Source: Thermoanaerobacterium saccharolyticum (GTDB lineage Bacteria; Bacillota; Thermoanaerobacteria; Thermoanaerobacterales; Thermoanaerobacteraceae). From it: 50,311 nt of DNA. Within the stretch, counting starts at the first letter, position 1, and every line of letters begins with the position of its first letter. Positions 1-8,557 of this stretch are shown one piece after another. The notes under the pieces are model-generated. The model did not search any database. It saw only the letters and a list, made by a program, of their open reading frames with translations, and was not told the origin of the DNA. The stretch is from assembly GCF_000747665.1 (NCBI RefSeq), contig NZ_BBKT01000019.1, positions 1 through 50,311 of the forward strand, in the 5' to 3' direction. A program made the translations under genes and the position numbers.

Positions 1-1109
1 GCATCAACATTTACTTCTGATTTTATAGGAGGCACCACTTTCCATTCTTGAATAGCCTTTGTCAAATCAATAAATGCTTTAAACGCTGCATCTGGATTCT
101 TTGTCTTTGCGTTTATTGCCATTCCGTACAAATCTCCAAAAGTAACCTTTTTACCTGTGGGACCTGATGGAACCTCATATACACCACAATTAAATTTAAC
201 TTGCGTCTCTAAGCTATCCGCAGCGCCACCCATGAACATCGCAACTTCTTGATTTTTAAACATTGTATCAAAGCCCTGATCCTTAATCGTCTGCTGTGAA
301 GGAACCGCAGGACTATTTATCAATTCAGAGTAGAACTCAAATGCCTTCTTGGCTTCAGGAGTATCTATAGGTGAGCTTTTGAAATCCGGTGTTATAACTT
401 CACCGTTATTTTGCCATACAAACATTTGAACTGGTGGCCAACCGTTAAGTGTGAAACCCCACTGTTTGATGTTATTCTTGTCAAATCCAGCCTCTCCCGG
501 ATGTTTGCCATTTGCATCAACCGTCAATTGCTGAGCAACACTTAAAAACTTATCCCAGTTCCATGTACCATCTGGATATGGAATTTTAGCTTTATCAAAC
601 ATATCTTTATTGATGTATAAAACTACGGGATTTTCAGCCCATGGCAAACCGTATATTTTATTTTGATATTTAAACGGTGCTAATGAATTTTCGTAATAAT
701 CAGAAACGTTAGCTGATTTATTATCGGATTTAGATAAATAGTTTGTTATATCAAGTAATGCACCTTGTGCTGCAAGTTGTGTCGCTCTTTGTGCTGATAC
801 CCAAAACAAATCAGGGCCACCATCACCTGCTGAAAGTTGAGTTGTAATCCTTGTGTCATAGTCAGCAGGGTTTGAATTTTGCTCTATTACGTAATCTTTT
901 GAGCTAGCATTTAATTTATCGATAATTGACTGCAATTGTTTTGCCTCTTCTGCTCCTGCCCATGTAGACAATTTTATAGTCACCTTATTGGTTGTGCTTT
1001 TAGAAGCATTGGAAGAAGAATTTTGCTTGTTTGAGCTGCTTGAACAGCCACTCACAAGTATTGATAAAATCACCAAAGCCGATATCAAAATTGAAATTCT
1101 CTTTTTCAT
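1..1109 (-). CDS. Sugar ABC transporter substrate-binding lipoprotein (partial, 3' end outside window)
   Basis: This is the extracellular solute-binding protein (family 1) of a carbohydrate ABC importer; it captures a sugar outside the membrane and delivers it to the permeases. The frame is open from the ATG at 1109 to the window edge, at least 369 residues. The start has a clear SD (GGAGGT) nine bases upstream. The N-terminus is a lipoprotein signal: MKKR, a hydrophobic stretch, then the lipobox LVSGC followed by a Ser-rich linker. Motifs such as TIKLSTWAG, YGLPWAENPVVLYINKD and AMFMGGAAD are typical of sugar-binding family members. It lies just downstream of a LacI gene on the same strand, so its expression is probably sugar-regulated. 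Beta-mannoside or cello-oligosaccharide is a guess from the neighbouring enzymes; the substrate cannot be read from sequence. Confidence 0.88.
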   Translation of the reverse strand, partial: MKKRISILISALVILSILVSGCSSSSNKQNSSSNASKSTTNKVTIKLSTWAGAEEAKQLQSIIDKLNASSKDYVIEQNSNPADYDTRITTQLSAGDGGPDLFWVSAQRATQLAAQGALLDITNYLSKSDNKSANVSDYYENSLAPFKYQNKIYGLPWAENPVVLYINKDMFDKAKIPYPDGTWNWDKFLSVAQQLTVDANGKHPGEAGFDKNNIKQWGFTLNGWPPVQMFVWQNNGEVITPDFKSSPIDTPEAKKAFEFYSELINSPAVPSQQTIKDQGFDTMFKNQEVAMFMGGAADSLETQVKFNCGVYEVPSGPTGKKVTFGDLYGMAINAKTKNPDAAFKAFIDLTKAIQEWKVVPPIKSEVNVD

Positions 1110-1149
1110 CGTAATTGCTACCTCCTAGATTTAAATTAATTTTTGTGAG

Positions 1150-1165
1150 ATAAGCACGTTTACAT
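1150..1165 (-). promoter_or_regulatory. Possible catabolite-responsive (cre-like) site
   Basis: Read on the minus strand this is ATGTAAACGTGCTTAT. It matches the CcpA cre consensus WTGNNARCGNWWWCAW at most, but not all, fixed positions, and sits about 40 bases upstream of the sugar-binding protein start. The position suits catabolite repression. The right half-site is weak, so this is only a candidate. Confidence 0.3.
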
Positions 1166-1180
1166 AGTTGATTTAGATCT

Positions 1181-2227
1181 CTATCTTATTTCTCTTACAG
1201 ATCCTCTTTCAATTAATTTAACTTCCATTCTTATATGGTCATACGGTTCTTTAATATTATTCATCCTCCACAAGAGTTTTTGAACTGCCTTGACGCCCAT
1301 TAACTCCTTGTTTACACGAACCGTAGTCAACGGAGGAGTGACAATTTTACATATATCAATGTCGTCAAAGCCTACAACTGAAATATCATCGGGTACTTTC
1401 AACCCTAAAATGTTTAATGCATTGTATAGCGTTATAGCCGCACTGTCGTTTGAGCATACCCAAGCAGTTGGAAGCTTTTCCATCTTTGAGATAATATTTG
1501 CTACTTCTTTGTAGTTTTTGCTTAAGACGTATTTTTCAACACTGCCAATTACACAGTACCCTGGATTTACATTTAATATAGGGTCAATATTAAGCCCCGA
1601 TGTTCTCATGGCTTCGTTAAATCCAAGCCACCTCTCTTTAAAGCTTAGAGAAAAATCTATCTCGCCGAAAAATCCTATCTGGGTATGTCCTTTTTCAATG
1701 AGATATTTTGTGGCCATATAAGATCCAGGCATATTTTGAGTCAAAATTGCATCTGTATTTATCAAAAATGATGAATGATCGACTTGTACTATCGGTATTC
1801 CATAATCTAAAAGCATCTTTAAGTTCTGATCTTTTATCGTTCCTACAACTAATATTCCTGAAACTTTTCTGCTCTCAACACTTTTCGGTATTTGAAAATC
1901 GTCTTTATTCATAAAGTTTACCAAGATGTCAAAATTATTCTTTCTAGCCTCATTTTCTATTCCAAGTATTACTTTTGTGTAAAAATGAGTATCTCGAAAA
2001 TTTCTTTCTTCTATAATGAGACAAATATTTTTAAAGTGATTTTTAATGATGAATGATGGATTTTCGTCAAAATAGCCCATCTCATCGGCTGTTTTTAAAA
2101 TCAGGTTTTTTGTATCTTCGCTTACTCCAACTTTATCATTTAGCGCTATCGATACTGCATTTACAGATACATTCAATTTTTCTGCTATATCCTTCATTGT
2201 AACCTTTTTCTTTTTGATTGCCGGCAA
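1181..2227 (-). CDS. LacI-family transcriptional regulator (upstream of sugar ABC transporter)
   Basis: A sugar-responsive DNA-binding repressor of about 348 residues. The N-terminal HTH reads VTMKDIAEKLNVSVNAVSIAL, the LacI-family signature. It is followed by a periplasmic-binding-protein-like effector domain (FGEIDFSLSFKERW, VGFDDIDICKIVTPPLTTV). I chose a TTG start at 2227 because GAGGTG lies six bases upstream; the longer GTG start at 2236 would overlap that SD. It is a close relative of the second LacI protein at 5946-6962, suggesting duplication. The sugar-binding lipoprotein gene follows 71 bases downstream on the same strand and is its likely target, along with its own promoter. The effector is unknown. 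Confidence 0.9.
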   Translation of the reverse strand: MPAIKKKKVTMKDIAEKLNVSVNAVSIALNDKVGVSEDTKNLILKTADEMGYFDENPSFIIKNHFKNICLIIEERNFRDTHFYTKVILGIENEARKNNFDILVNFMNKDDFQIPKSVESRKVSGILVVGTIKDQNLKMLLDYGIPIVQVDHSSFLINTDAILTQNMPGSYMATKYLIEKGHTQIGFFGEIDFSLSFKERWLGFNEAMRTSGLNIDPILNVNPGYCVIGSVEKYVLSKNYKEVANIISKMEKLPTAWVCSNDSAAITLYNALNILGLKVPDDISVVGFDDIDICKIVTPPLTTVRVNKELMGVKAVQKLLWRMNNIKEPYDHIRMEVKLIERGSVREIR

Positions 2228-2265
2228 TCTAAACACCTCAGTGTAATTTTTTTTCTTGCAATTTA

Positions 2266-2294
2266 ATTATACGTTATGCATATATAACTTTCAA
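2266..2294 (-). promoter_or_regulatory. Sigma-A promoter of the first LacI gene
   Basis: On the minus strand a -35 TTGAAA (2289-2294) and a -10 TATAAT (2266-2271) are separated by exactly 17 bases. The start codon is about 40 bases downstream. This is a strong consensus vegetative promoter. Confidence 0.75.
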
Positions 2295-2299
2295 GCAAT

Positions 2300-2331
2300 T
2301 TTTACTTGAATTTAATATGATTTTACTTGAA
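2300..2331. repeat. Two 11-bp direct repeats next to the LacI promoter
   Basis: TTTTACTTGAA occurs at 2300-2310 and again at 2321-2331, so the copies are offset by 21 bases, two helical turns. They sit immediately upstream of the -35 box of the LacI promoter. A further TTCAAGT half-site lies near 2416, and the -35 itself overlaps TTCAAG. The layout suggests a regulator binding one face of the helix. Confidence 0.5.
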
Positions 2332-2452
2332 TCAGGCGTCATATTTGATTAAATAACGATTACTTACGTAACTTTTGGTAGTTTAGCCATTATATAAGGT
2401 TTATAATTAAAGTAATTCAAGTGAGCATTCAACATATTGGCAAGTAAGAAAA

Positions 2453-2477
2453 AAGCCGGTTTTTACTTAACCGGCTT
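2453..2477 (-). terminator. Intrinsic terminator after the mannoside operon
   Basis: A perfect 9-bp stem (AAGCCGGTT / AACCGGCTT) with a 7-base loop. On the minus strand it is followed by TTTTTTCTT. It lies 15 bases past the GH5 gene and closes the epimerase-GH130-GH5 operon. Confidence 0.85.
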
Positions 2478-2491
2478 CTTCTTACTTTATC

Positions 2492-3484
2492 TTAAACTCT
2501 ATTCTCTATAAGAAGAGCTAAAAGCTCTCTATCAACTTTATATCCATGGAAGTCTTCATATTTAGCACCATCACGGCCATGTTCTATGATTCCAAATGGC
2601 CCTTTAAAATTCCAGAGGGAATAGCCCCATTCAAATTCTTTGTACAAGCTTAAAAGGTCATTAAACCATCTTAAAGCAACATCATTTGGTGTCTTGTTGA
2701 AGCATCCAAATTCGCCTATATGCACCTTAACACCTTTTTCTTCCACATCTCGCCATGGCTTGTAGTATTCTCTTATGGTGTCTTTATTCCACACTTTCCC
2801 ATCCCAAATGAGATCTGGATATTTAGGCACTGGCAGTCCCATATAGCCATTCCACCAAGTTGCCTCATAATGCGTTAAAGCCATCGGCTGATATCCTCTA
2901 CCACTGTGTATCGCGCCAATATCAGCTAACTCAGGCATCGCTATATTCCCACCACCTAAGCCATCTATGACTATTTCTCTTTCAGGATCAATTTCACGTA
3001 TTGCCTCAACGGTGCGCTTAATCAGTGATGCATGTATCTCGCGAGTCATGCCGTACTGCCCTATATCCGGTGGCTCATTTAAAAGGTCAAAGCTTAGGTA
3101 TTTGTTTGGCACTCCTTTGTACCTTCTAGCAAATACCTGCCATTGATATACAAATCCATCTTGAGCAACTTTATCGATCCACAAATTATCACGCTCTATG
3201 TCATTGCGGTTAATGCAGTATCCAGGTGCCCTGTGTATATTGAGGCACATGTGAATATTTCTCTTTTTACACTCTTCTAAGTACAAATCTATATATTCAA
3301 AAACGCTTTCATCAGGATTAAAATAATCAAAATTTTTTATCCAAAATCTATAATCTGTCGGTATCCTTACGAAGTTAAAGCCTGTCTCCACTAAAAAATC
3401 CAAAGCTTTCAAGTCTGGCTTCAAAGGCGATTTGCCTTCATCCCACACGTATATCCACTGGAAATTAAATCCATATTTTTTCAT
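2492..3484 (-). CDS. Intracellular glycoside hydrolase family 5 enzyme
   Basis: A cellulase/mannanase-fold GH5 (beta/alpha)8 hydrolase of about 330 residues. The acid/base Glu is in FDLLNEPPD (about residue 137) and the nucleophile Glu is in HIGEFGC (about residue 258), the two GH5 hallmarks. There is no signal peptide, so it acts in the cytoplasm on imported oligosaccharides. The ATG at 3484 is preferred because GGAG lies nine bases upstream; a TTG at 3493 overlaps the SD. It is the last gene of an operon with a GH130 phosphorylase and cellobiose 2-epimerase, which points to beta-1,4-mannosyl or gluco-oligosaccharides as substrate. Exact specificity (mannanase, mannosidase or glucanase) cannot be decided by eye. 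Confidence 0.88.
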   Translation of the reverse strand: MKKYGFNFQWIYVWDEGKSPLKPDLKALDFLVETGFNFVRIPTDYRFWIKNFDYFNPDESVFEYIDLYLEECKKRNIHMCLNIHRAPGYCINRNDIERDNLWIDKVAQDGFVYQWQVFARRYKGVPNKYLSFDLLNEPPDIGQYGMTREIHASLIKRTVEAIREIDPEREIVIDGLGGGNIAMPELADIGAIHSGRGYQPMALTHYEATWWNGYMGLPVPKYPDLIWDGKVWNKDTIREYYKPWRDVEEKGVKVHIGEFGCFNKTPNDVALRWFNDLLSLYKEFEWGYSLWNFKGPFGIIEHGRDGAKYEDFHGYKVDRELLALLIENRV

Positions 3485-3520
3485 CAAATTCAACTCCTAT
3501 TATTTATAGAATAAAGCTTT

Positions 3521-4696
3521 CTATCTCATGTTTAATTCGAGATTTTTCTTAATAAGCTCTTTTCTCTGCTTTACACAATCCATAGATCTTAGAGCATCCG
3601 GCGGTGTGTTAAAAGCATAATCCAAGAGTCTATCGACAGTCGTAGTTGCAACATGGATTCTGGTATCTGATGAAGCATAGTAGATGTAAACATCACCATT
3701 ATCTCTTGCGATTACACCATTAGTAAATACTACATTTGATACATCACCAACTCTCTCATTGCCTCTCGGGGCAATCAAATACCCTCCTGGAGCTGCTATG
3801 ACTTTACTTGGATCATTTAGATCTGTTACAAATAAGTATATAACATATCTCAATCCTGCTGCAGTATTTCTAACACCGTGTGCTATGTGTATCCAGCCTT
3901 TTTCTGTTTTTATCGGAACACATCCAGCCCCATTTTTTACTTCTGTAATAGTATGATAAACTCTTGGGCTTACAAGTTTTTCTTCATCTATCACCGGATT
4001 TTCTATGTCATCGCACAAACCGAAACAAATCCCACTGCCGCTTCCCGCTTCTATGAAATCATCTTGAGGTCTTGTGTAAAATGCATACTTTCCATTTACA
4101 AACTCAGGATGCAGTACTACATTTCTCTGCTGTGGTGATTTCGTCTTAAGATTAGGAAGTCTTTCCCATTTTTTAAGATCCTTTGTGCGAACTATACCTG
4201 CACTTGCAATAGCAGACGATAAGTCGCCTGGAGGAGCATTTGGATCCTTGCTTTCAGAGCAAAATACGCCATAAATCCATCCATCTTCATGCTTTGTAAG
4301 CCTCATATCGTATACATTCGTTTCTTCAGGGTATAAATCGTCAAATTCTACAGGGTAATCCCAGAATTTAAACCCGTCTATGCCGCTGTCGCTTTCTGCA
4401 ACGGCAAAAAACGATTTCCTGTCGTATCCTTCAACACGAGCAACAAGATAAAACTTTCCATCTAATTCTATCGCACCGGGATTAAATACAGCATTCACAC
4501 CAAGCCTCTCCATGAAGTAAGGATTAGTCCTCTCATCAAGATCGTATCTCCAAAAAAGCGGTGTATGCTCTCTTGTCAAGACTGGGTATTTGTACCTGTC
4601 AAATATGCCGTTGTAGTCTTCTGTCTTCTCATTTTTTCTGTTTATCAGATCCTCATATTTACGCAATTCCAGCTTATACCTGTCCTTAAACCTCAC
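3521..4696 (-). CDS. GH130 4-O-beta-D-mannosyl-D-glucose phosphorylase
   Basis: It phosphorolyses beta-1,4-mannosyl-glucose to mannose 1-phosphate and glucose. The 391 residues match the usual length of GH130 family 1 enzymes. Family features include [20 protein letters not shown], the [10 protein letters not shown] segment carrying the catalytic Asp region, [10 protein letters not shown], and [13 protein letters not shown] near the C-terminus. The GTG start at 4696 has AGGGTG seven bases upstream and overlaps the 3' end of the epimerase gene by 11 bases, so the two are translationally coupled. Next to a cellobiose 2-epimerase this forms the known bacterial route in which mannobiose is epimerised to mannosyl-glucose and then phosphorolysed. 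A related GH130 specificity (mannan oligosaccharide phosphorylase) is less likely given the partner. Confidence 0.88.
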   Translation of the reverse strand: MRFKDRYKLELRKYEDLINRKNEKTEDYNGIFDRYKYPVLTREHTPLFWRYDLDERTNPYFMERLGVNAVFNPGAIELDGKFYLVARVEGYDRKSFFAVAESDSGIDGFKFWDYPVEFDDLYPEETNVYDMRLTKHEDGWIYGVFCSESKDPNAPPGDLSSAIASAGIVRTKDLKKWERLPNLKTKSPQQRNVVLHPEFVNGKYAFYTRPQDDFIEAGSGSGICFGLCDDIENPVIDEEKLVSPRVYHTITEVKNGAGCVPIKTEKGWIHIAHGVRNTAAGLRYVIYLFVTDLNDPSKVIAAPGGYLIAPRGNERVGDVSNVVFTNGVIARDNGDVYIYYASSDTRIHVATTTVDRLLDYAFNTPPDALRSMDCVKQRKELIKKNLELNMR

Positions 4697-5865
4697 TGTT
4701 TTTCACCCTTTCTATAATTTCAATGCACATCCTGCCATTGTGATAAGGACACTTCCAAGGTTCCACAATAGGCATTTCAAATGGTTTCCCATTTTCATCA
4801 ACCTTCCAGTACCACTCGCCACCATCTCTCTTGTCGATCGCATATCTTTTTATATATTCCCAGATATTCTTTGAAGCTTCTATGAATCTAACATCATTTG
4901 TCTTTTGATATGCGTTAAAAAAACCTACTACAGATTCTGCTTGAACCCACCATACTCTTGATAAGTCAGTTCTACCTTCAACAGTTTCATTTACCATGCC
5001 ATCCGGTGAATACACATTGTTTAATATGTTTTCAGCAATTTCCATAGTGTATTTTTTTGTTGTATTTTTTATTTCTTCATCACATAATACATCCACAGCT
5101 TTATCTAAAAGCCAGCTTGCCTCTATGTCGTGCCCGTATGATTTTATATCGATGGTAGTATTCCAATTGTCGTCGAAAAAGACTTTTAGATATTTTCCAT
5201 CTTCACTGTATATTTTATCTTTGAAGAGATTGAGAAGATAGATTATGCTTTTTTTAAGATTACTATTCTTCCAAACATCATAAAGCAATGTGTAGGCTTC
5301 CAATATGTGAAGATGCGTATTCATTGTACGGCTGGATATTACTCCATGTTCGCTAAGTTCATAATTCTCTTTAAGATTCCAATTGCGATCAAATTCCTCC
5401 AAATATCCATTTTCATCTCTGCAATTTCTTTCAATAGTGTTAAACAAATCGATTGCAATATTTAAGGCTTCCTCATTGCCCGTCGCTTTGTAGTATTGAG
5501 CCAATCCGTATATTCCAAAAGCCTGACTGTAGGTATGCTTTCTGGTATCCACAGGTTCTCCTTTATAATCTACCATCCAATAGAGACCTTTATTTTCTTT
5601 ATCCAATATATTATCTCTTAAAAATTTATAGGCATGATGGGCCAGTTCAAGTGCTTTTTTTTTCTTTATCTAAACAGTAAAATGCAGAAAAAAACCACAA
5701 TATTCTGGAATTTAATATTGAACCTTTCAAGGCTTTATTGTCAATATTTAAGTCATAGTCAACATATCCGTAAAAACCGCCATTTTCTTCGTCTTTTAAT
5801 TTGCTCCAAAAGGGAAAAATTCTATCCTTCAATTCTTTATTCATTTCATGTACTATTTTCTCCAT
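4686..5865 (-). CDS. Cellobiose 2-epimerase, frame interrupted at a 9-base homopolymer
   Basis: An N-acylglucosamine 2-epimerase-fold enzyme that converts the reducing-end glucose/mannose of beta-1,4-disaccharides, here probably mannobiose to mannosyl-glucose. The N-terminal piece ([33 protein letters not shown]) and the large C-terminal piece ([55 protein letters not shown]) are both well conserved. They are in different frames. The switch is at nine T on the plus strand (5655-5663). With eight, the frame reads [18 protein letters not shown] and gives a 392-residue protein, the normal length. ATG at 5865 is preceded by GGTGAGGGG. As read, the gene is frameshifted; slippage or a base-count error are alternatives to true inactivation. 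Confidence 0.85.
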
Positions 5866-5945
5866 TTGACACGTCCCCTCACCTAAAATTAATGTCAAAG
5901 AAAATTTTAAACCTTCATTTACCACCTCCTGTAAATTATAAATTT

Positions 5946-6962
5946 TTAAATTATCTCTTTAACTGAACTGCGAATCACAAGCTGCGTATATAGCCTAATA
6001 TCTTCGTAGGGTTTATCAAGATTATTCATCCTGTACAAAAGTTGATTGACGGCCTTTTCACCTAAAGAGCTCTTTGGAATATCTACAGTCGTAAGAGCAG
6101 GATGAGAATACGCACTCATTTCAATATTGTCAAATCCTACAACTGAAACATCATCAGGTATTTTTACTCCCAAATCTTCTAAGCTTCTCATAAACGCCAA
6201 TGCAATTTTATCATTTGCACAAACCCAGCCAGTAGGAAACTTTTCCGCTACGGTAATCTTTTTCTTAAAGTATTCGGGATCTTTGAAAAATTCTGCACCT
6301 TTTAAATTTATGTCTAGCCATACATAATCTTTGTCGATACTAAGGCCCAGATCTTCCATGGTCCTTACATAAGCAAAATATCTCTCCCTGAAACTAAATG
6401 CCCATTCGTTGTTGCCTATAAAGCCTATCTTTCTGTGTCCATTATCATATAGATGTTTTACAGCTTTGTACATTCCATTTTCATTTGCTGTATTTATGTA
6501 GTCACAATCAATTGCATTGCTATAATGATCTACAATTACAAATGGTATTTTCGTTGCTTTTATCTTTTTTATAAACTCATCGTTTAAAGTACCTACTATT
6601 ATGATTCCATTTGTAGTATCTTTTGTAACAGTGCTAGGAATACTTAGATTTTCTTCACCTTCTACATCAATGCCTGTAATGCTTAATTTTAAATTATTGC
6701 TTCTGGCTGCGTTTTCAATTCCATATAAGACATTAGACCAAAAAGTGGATTCAACGAGAAAATCTTCTCTGCAAAGTATGGTTACATTTAAGATCTTATT
6801 TGGAATGTCTTTTATCTTTTTGTATCCCATCTTCATAGCCGTCTCCAATATCCTGCTTCTCATTTCGGCACTTACACCTTCAGCGCCTCTCAGTGCCTTT
6901 GATACAGTATTTTTGGACACACCTATGACCTCTGCAATATCTTGTAAGGTTACTTTCTTCAC
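5946..6962 (-). CDS. LacI-family transcriptional regulator of the mannoside operon
   Basis: A 338-residue LacI/GalR repressor. The N-terminal HTH is KKVTLQDIAEVIGVSKNTVSKAL, followed by a sugar-binding-like core (IGFIGNNEWAFSFRERYFAY, SVVGFDNIEMSAYSHPALTTV). I chose the GTG at 6962 because GGGTGA lies five bases upstream; a longer form from 6992 would add residues before the HTH that LacI proteins normally lack. Its stop is 80 bases before the cellobiose 2-epimerase start on the same strand, with no terminator seen between, so it is probably the first gene of that operon and autoregulates it. It is paralogous to the LacI at 1181-2227. Confidence 0.9.
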   Translation of the reverse strand: MKKVTLQDIAEVIGVSKNTVSKALRGAEGVSAEMRSRILETAMKMGYKKIKDIPNKILNVTILCREDFLVESTFWSNVLYGIENAARSNNLKLSITGIDVEGEENLSIPSTVTKDTTNGIIIVGTLNDEFIKKIKATKIPFVIVDHYSNAIDCDYINTANENGMYKAVKHLYDNGHRKIGFIGNNEWAFSFRERYFAYVRTMEDLGLSIDKDYVWLDINLKGAEFFKDPEYFKKKITVAEKFPTGWVCANDKIALAFMRSLEDLGVKIPDDVSVVGFDNIEMSAYSHPALTTVDIPKSSLGEKAVNQLLYRMNNLDKPYEDIRLYTQLVIRSSVKEII

Positions 6963-7012
6963 ATTTATCACCCGTATTCGTTTGATTTGCACTTTATTTT
7001 TTGCTTAATTTA

Positions 7013-7041
7013 AGTATAATGTAACTTTTATTTAGTGTCAA
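7013..7041 (-). promoter_or_regulatory. Sigma-A promoter of the LacI-mannoside operon
   Basis: On the minus strand a perfect -35 TTGACA (7036-7041) and a -10 TATACT (7013-7018) are separated by 17 bases. This is the strongest promoter seen in the first 10 kb and lies about 50 bases upstream of the LacI start. Confidence 0.85.
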
Positions 7042-7089
7042 TACGATTTTAAAATTTGATTTGTAGAAATCGTATCGTATTTATCGTAC
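7041..7089. promoter_or_regulatory. ATCGTA/TACGAT repeat cluster overlapping the mannoside-operon promoter
   Basis: ATACGATTT (7041-7049) and AAATCGTAT (7067-7075) form a perfect 9-bp inverted repeat. The right arm runs into further CGTAT and ATCGTAC copies up to 7089. The left arm touches the -35 box, so a bound protein would affect RNA polymerase directly. It is probably the operator of the adjacent LacI protein. Confidence 0.5.
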
Positions 7090-7110
7090 AAAATACAAAA
7101 AAAATTAAAA

Positions 7111-7142
7111 GATAGGCTGGCTATTATCTTGCACAGCCTATC
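7111..7142 (-). terminator. Intrinsic terminator after the VOC-SDR-ThuA operon
   Basis: A 9-bp stem GATAGGCTG / CAGCCTATC. On the minus strand it is followed by a T-rich tract (TTTTAATTTTTTTT). It lies 25 bases past the ThuA-like gene. Confidence 0.8.
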
Positions 7143-7167
7143 TTGCCTTTTCATTTAAAAGTATTTA

Positions 7168-7815
7168 CTATTTTATACACCAATTTATGCACTCATGTAA
7201 CGTCTTTAAAAATGACTCGTCCAATAATCCATCTTCCCTGTGGGCAGGAGTCAAGCAGCATACTTTGCCTTTCCCAAAATGATGATACCATCCTGCTATG
7301 GATTGTCCGTCTTTAGAGAAGGAGCGCAAAAATACATTTGTATCATTTTCTTCGCATTTGACAAAATAATGTTCATCAACAAACCCAAATGGATCGATGG
7401 CACTTTCAAATTCCCCTAACATATCTTTTTGCGGTACGTATTGTACAACATCATTTTTTTCAGGATGATGTAGAAAATATCCCTTTAGCATTTTATTGTA
7501 TTCTCCATCTTCCGGATATGATGATAGACCAGAATGCCATGCAAATAAGCTTCTCCCGTCTTTTACGTAGTTTACTATTTCTTTTTCTATCTCTTCTGTC
7601 ATCCAGAGGTCAACACTCTCCGATTGCGGATTTAATCTATTTTCTTTAAATATTACTACACAATCAGGTTTTGATTTTAATTCCTTTTGTAACTCATCAA
7701 TGTCTATAAGCTTAAGATTTACGCTGCCAAGATTATTTATGGCTCTACATAGAGATCTTTTTATAATTTCTTCATCATGGTAGAAATCACCTAAAATCGC
7801 AACTATCTCTTTCAC
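7168..7815 (-). CDS. ThuA-like domain protein
   Basis: A 215-residue protein with the ThuA (trehalose utilisation) fold, related to class I glutamine amidotransferases. Visible features are the N-terminal VAILGDFYHD, the central FAWHSGLSSYP in place of a nucleophile elbow, and the C-terminal GWYHHFGKGKVCCLTPAHR with DESFLKTLHECINW, typical of the family end. ThuA-like proteins act in sugar metabolism but their reaction is generally not established. The GTG start has AAGGGATG nearby. It is the last gene of a three-gene operon after the SDR (15-base gap), so a role in oxidation or rearrangement of a sugar derivative is plausible but inferred. Confidence 0.78.
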   Translation of the reverse strand: MKEIVAILGDFYHDEEIIKRSLCRAINNLGSVNLKLIDIDELQKELKSKPDCVVIFKENRLNPQSESVDLWMTEEIEKEIVNYVKDGRSLFAWHSGLSSYPEDGEYNKMLKGYFLHHPEKNDVVQYVPQKDMLGEFESAIDPFGFVDEHYFVKCEENDTNVFLRSFSKDGQSIAGWYHHFGKGKVCCLTPAHREDGLLDESFLKTLHECINWCIK

Positions 7816-7830
7816 AATATCATCCCTTTT

Positions 7831-8532
7831 TCATAATTTCATTGGCTGTCCTGTGAAATCTATAAAAAACTGGTTGTCATCAACTTTAATGTCTCCCTCT
7901 ATAATCTTCATGATTCCTTCTGCAGAAATTTCAGGACTTAACGGAGCTGATGTTCCACCCATGTCTGTCTTCATCCATCCAGGATGCACTGCGTAAACTC
8001 TCCCTTTGTAGTCCTTCATAGCATCTTTTAGCTGTGCCGTAAAGAAATTTAGTGCTGCCTTTGATACAGCATACGGATAATCACCACCATAGGCATTTGC
8101 AAAACTTCCAGCTTCCGAAGATATATTAATTACCACCTTTTCTTTGCCATTTTTTAATAATGGCAGAAAATATTTTACAACCATCATTGGACCCATCAAG
8201 TTGATTTTAAGTGTATCTTCTAAATCAGTATAATCTAAATCTTCTATTTCTTTTCCTCTTCCTTTTAATATACCTGCATTGTTTACTATAACGTCTAAAG
8301 AATCCTCTTCTTTGCTTACCTGTATAGCTGCTCTTTTTATAGATTCTTCATCGCTTACATCTAATTCAATTAAATTCATCTTTTTTTCATATCTATCCTT
8401 TAGATCTTTTAATTCAGATGCAACATCATTGATTTTTCGAACTCCTGCATATACTTTATGGTTATTTATAAGTGCTTTTTCGACTAAGTTTCTTCCAAGT
8501 CCTCTGTTAGCACCTGTAATCAATATATTCAT
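7831..8532 (-). CDS. Short-chain dehydrogenase/reductase
   Basis: A classical NAD(P)-dependent SDR of 233 residues. The cofactor motif is TGANRGLGRNL at the N-terminus, followed by VNNAGILKG, the Ser of NISSEAG, and the catalytic YAVSKAALNF (YxxxK). The substrate-binding tail is MKTDMGGTSAPLSPE. The ATG at 8532 has AAGGAGGCG upstream. It lies 25 bases after the VOC gene and 15 bases before the ThuA-like gene, all minus, so one transcript is likely. The substrate is not evident; the overall sequence resembles carbonyl reductase/sniffer-type SDRs. Confidence 0.88.
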   Translation of the reverse strand: MNILITGANRGLGRNLVEKALINNHKVYAGVRKINDVASELKDLKDRYEKKMNLIELDVSDEESIKRAAIQVSKEEDSLDVIVNNAGILKGRGKEIEDLDYTDLEDTLKINLMGPMMVVKYFLPLLKNGKEKVVINISSEAGSFANAYGGDYPYAVSKAALNFFTAQLKDAMKDYKGRVYAVHPGWMKTDMGGTSAPLSPEISAEGIMKIIEGDIKVDDNQFFIDFTGQPMKL

Positions 8533-8557
8533 ATTGACGCCTCCTTGGCAATTTCAT

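Noticed and set aside
1290-1914. Open frames on the plus strand inside the first LacI gene
   Set aside because: They are antisense to a well-conserved gene, lack ribosome binding sites and have no recognisable protein pattern.
5446-5966. Plus-strand open frames over the cellobiose 2-epimerase break
   Set aside because: They are antisense shadows; the minus strand carries the conserved epimerase on both sides of the break.
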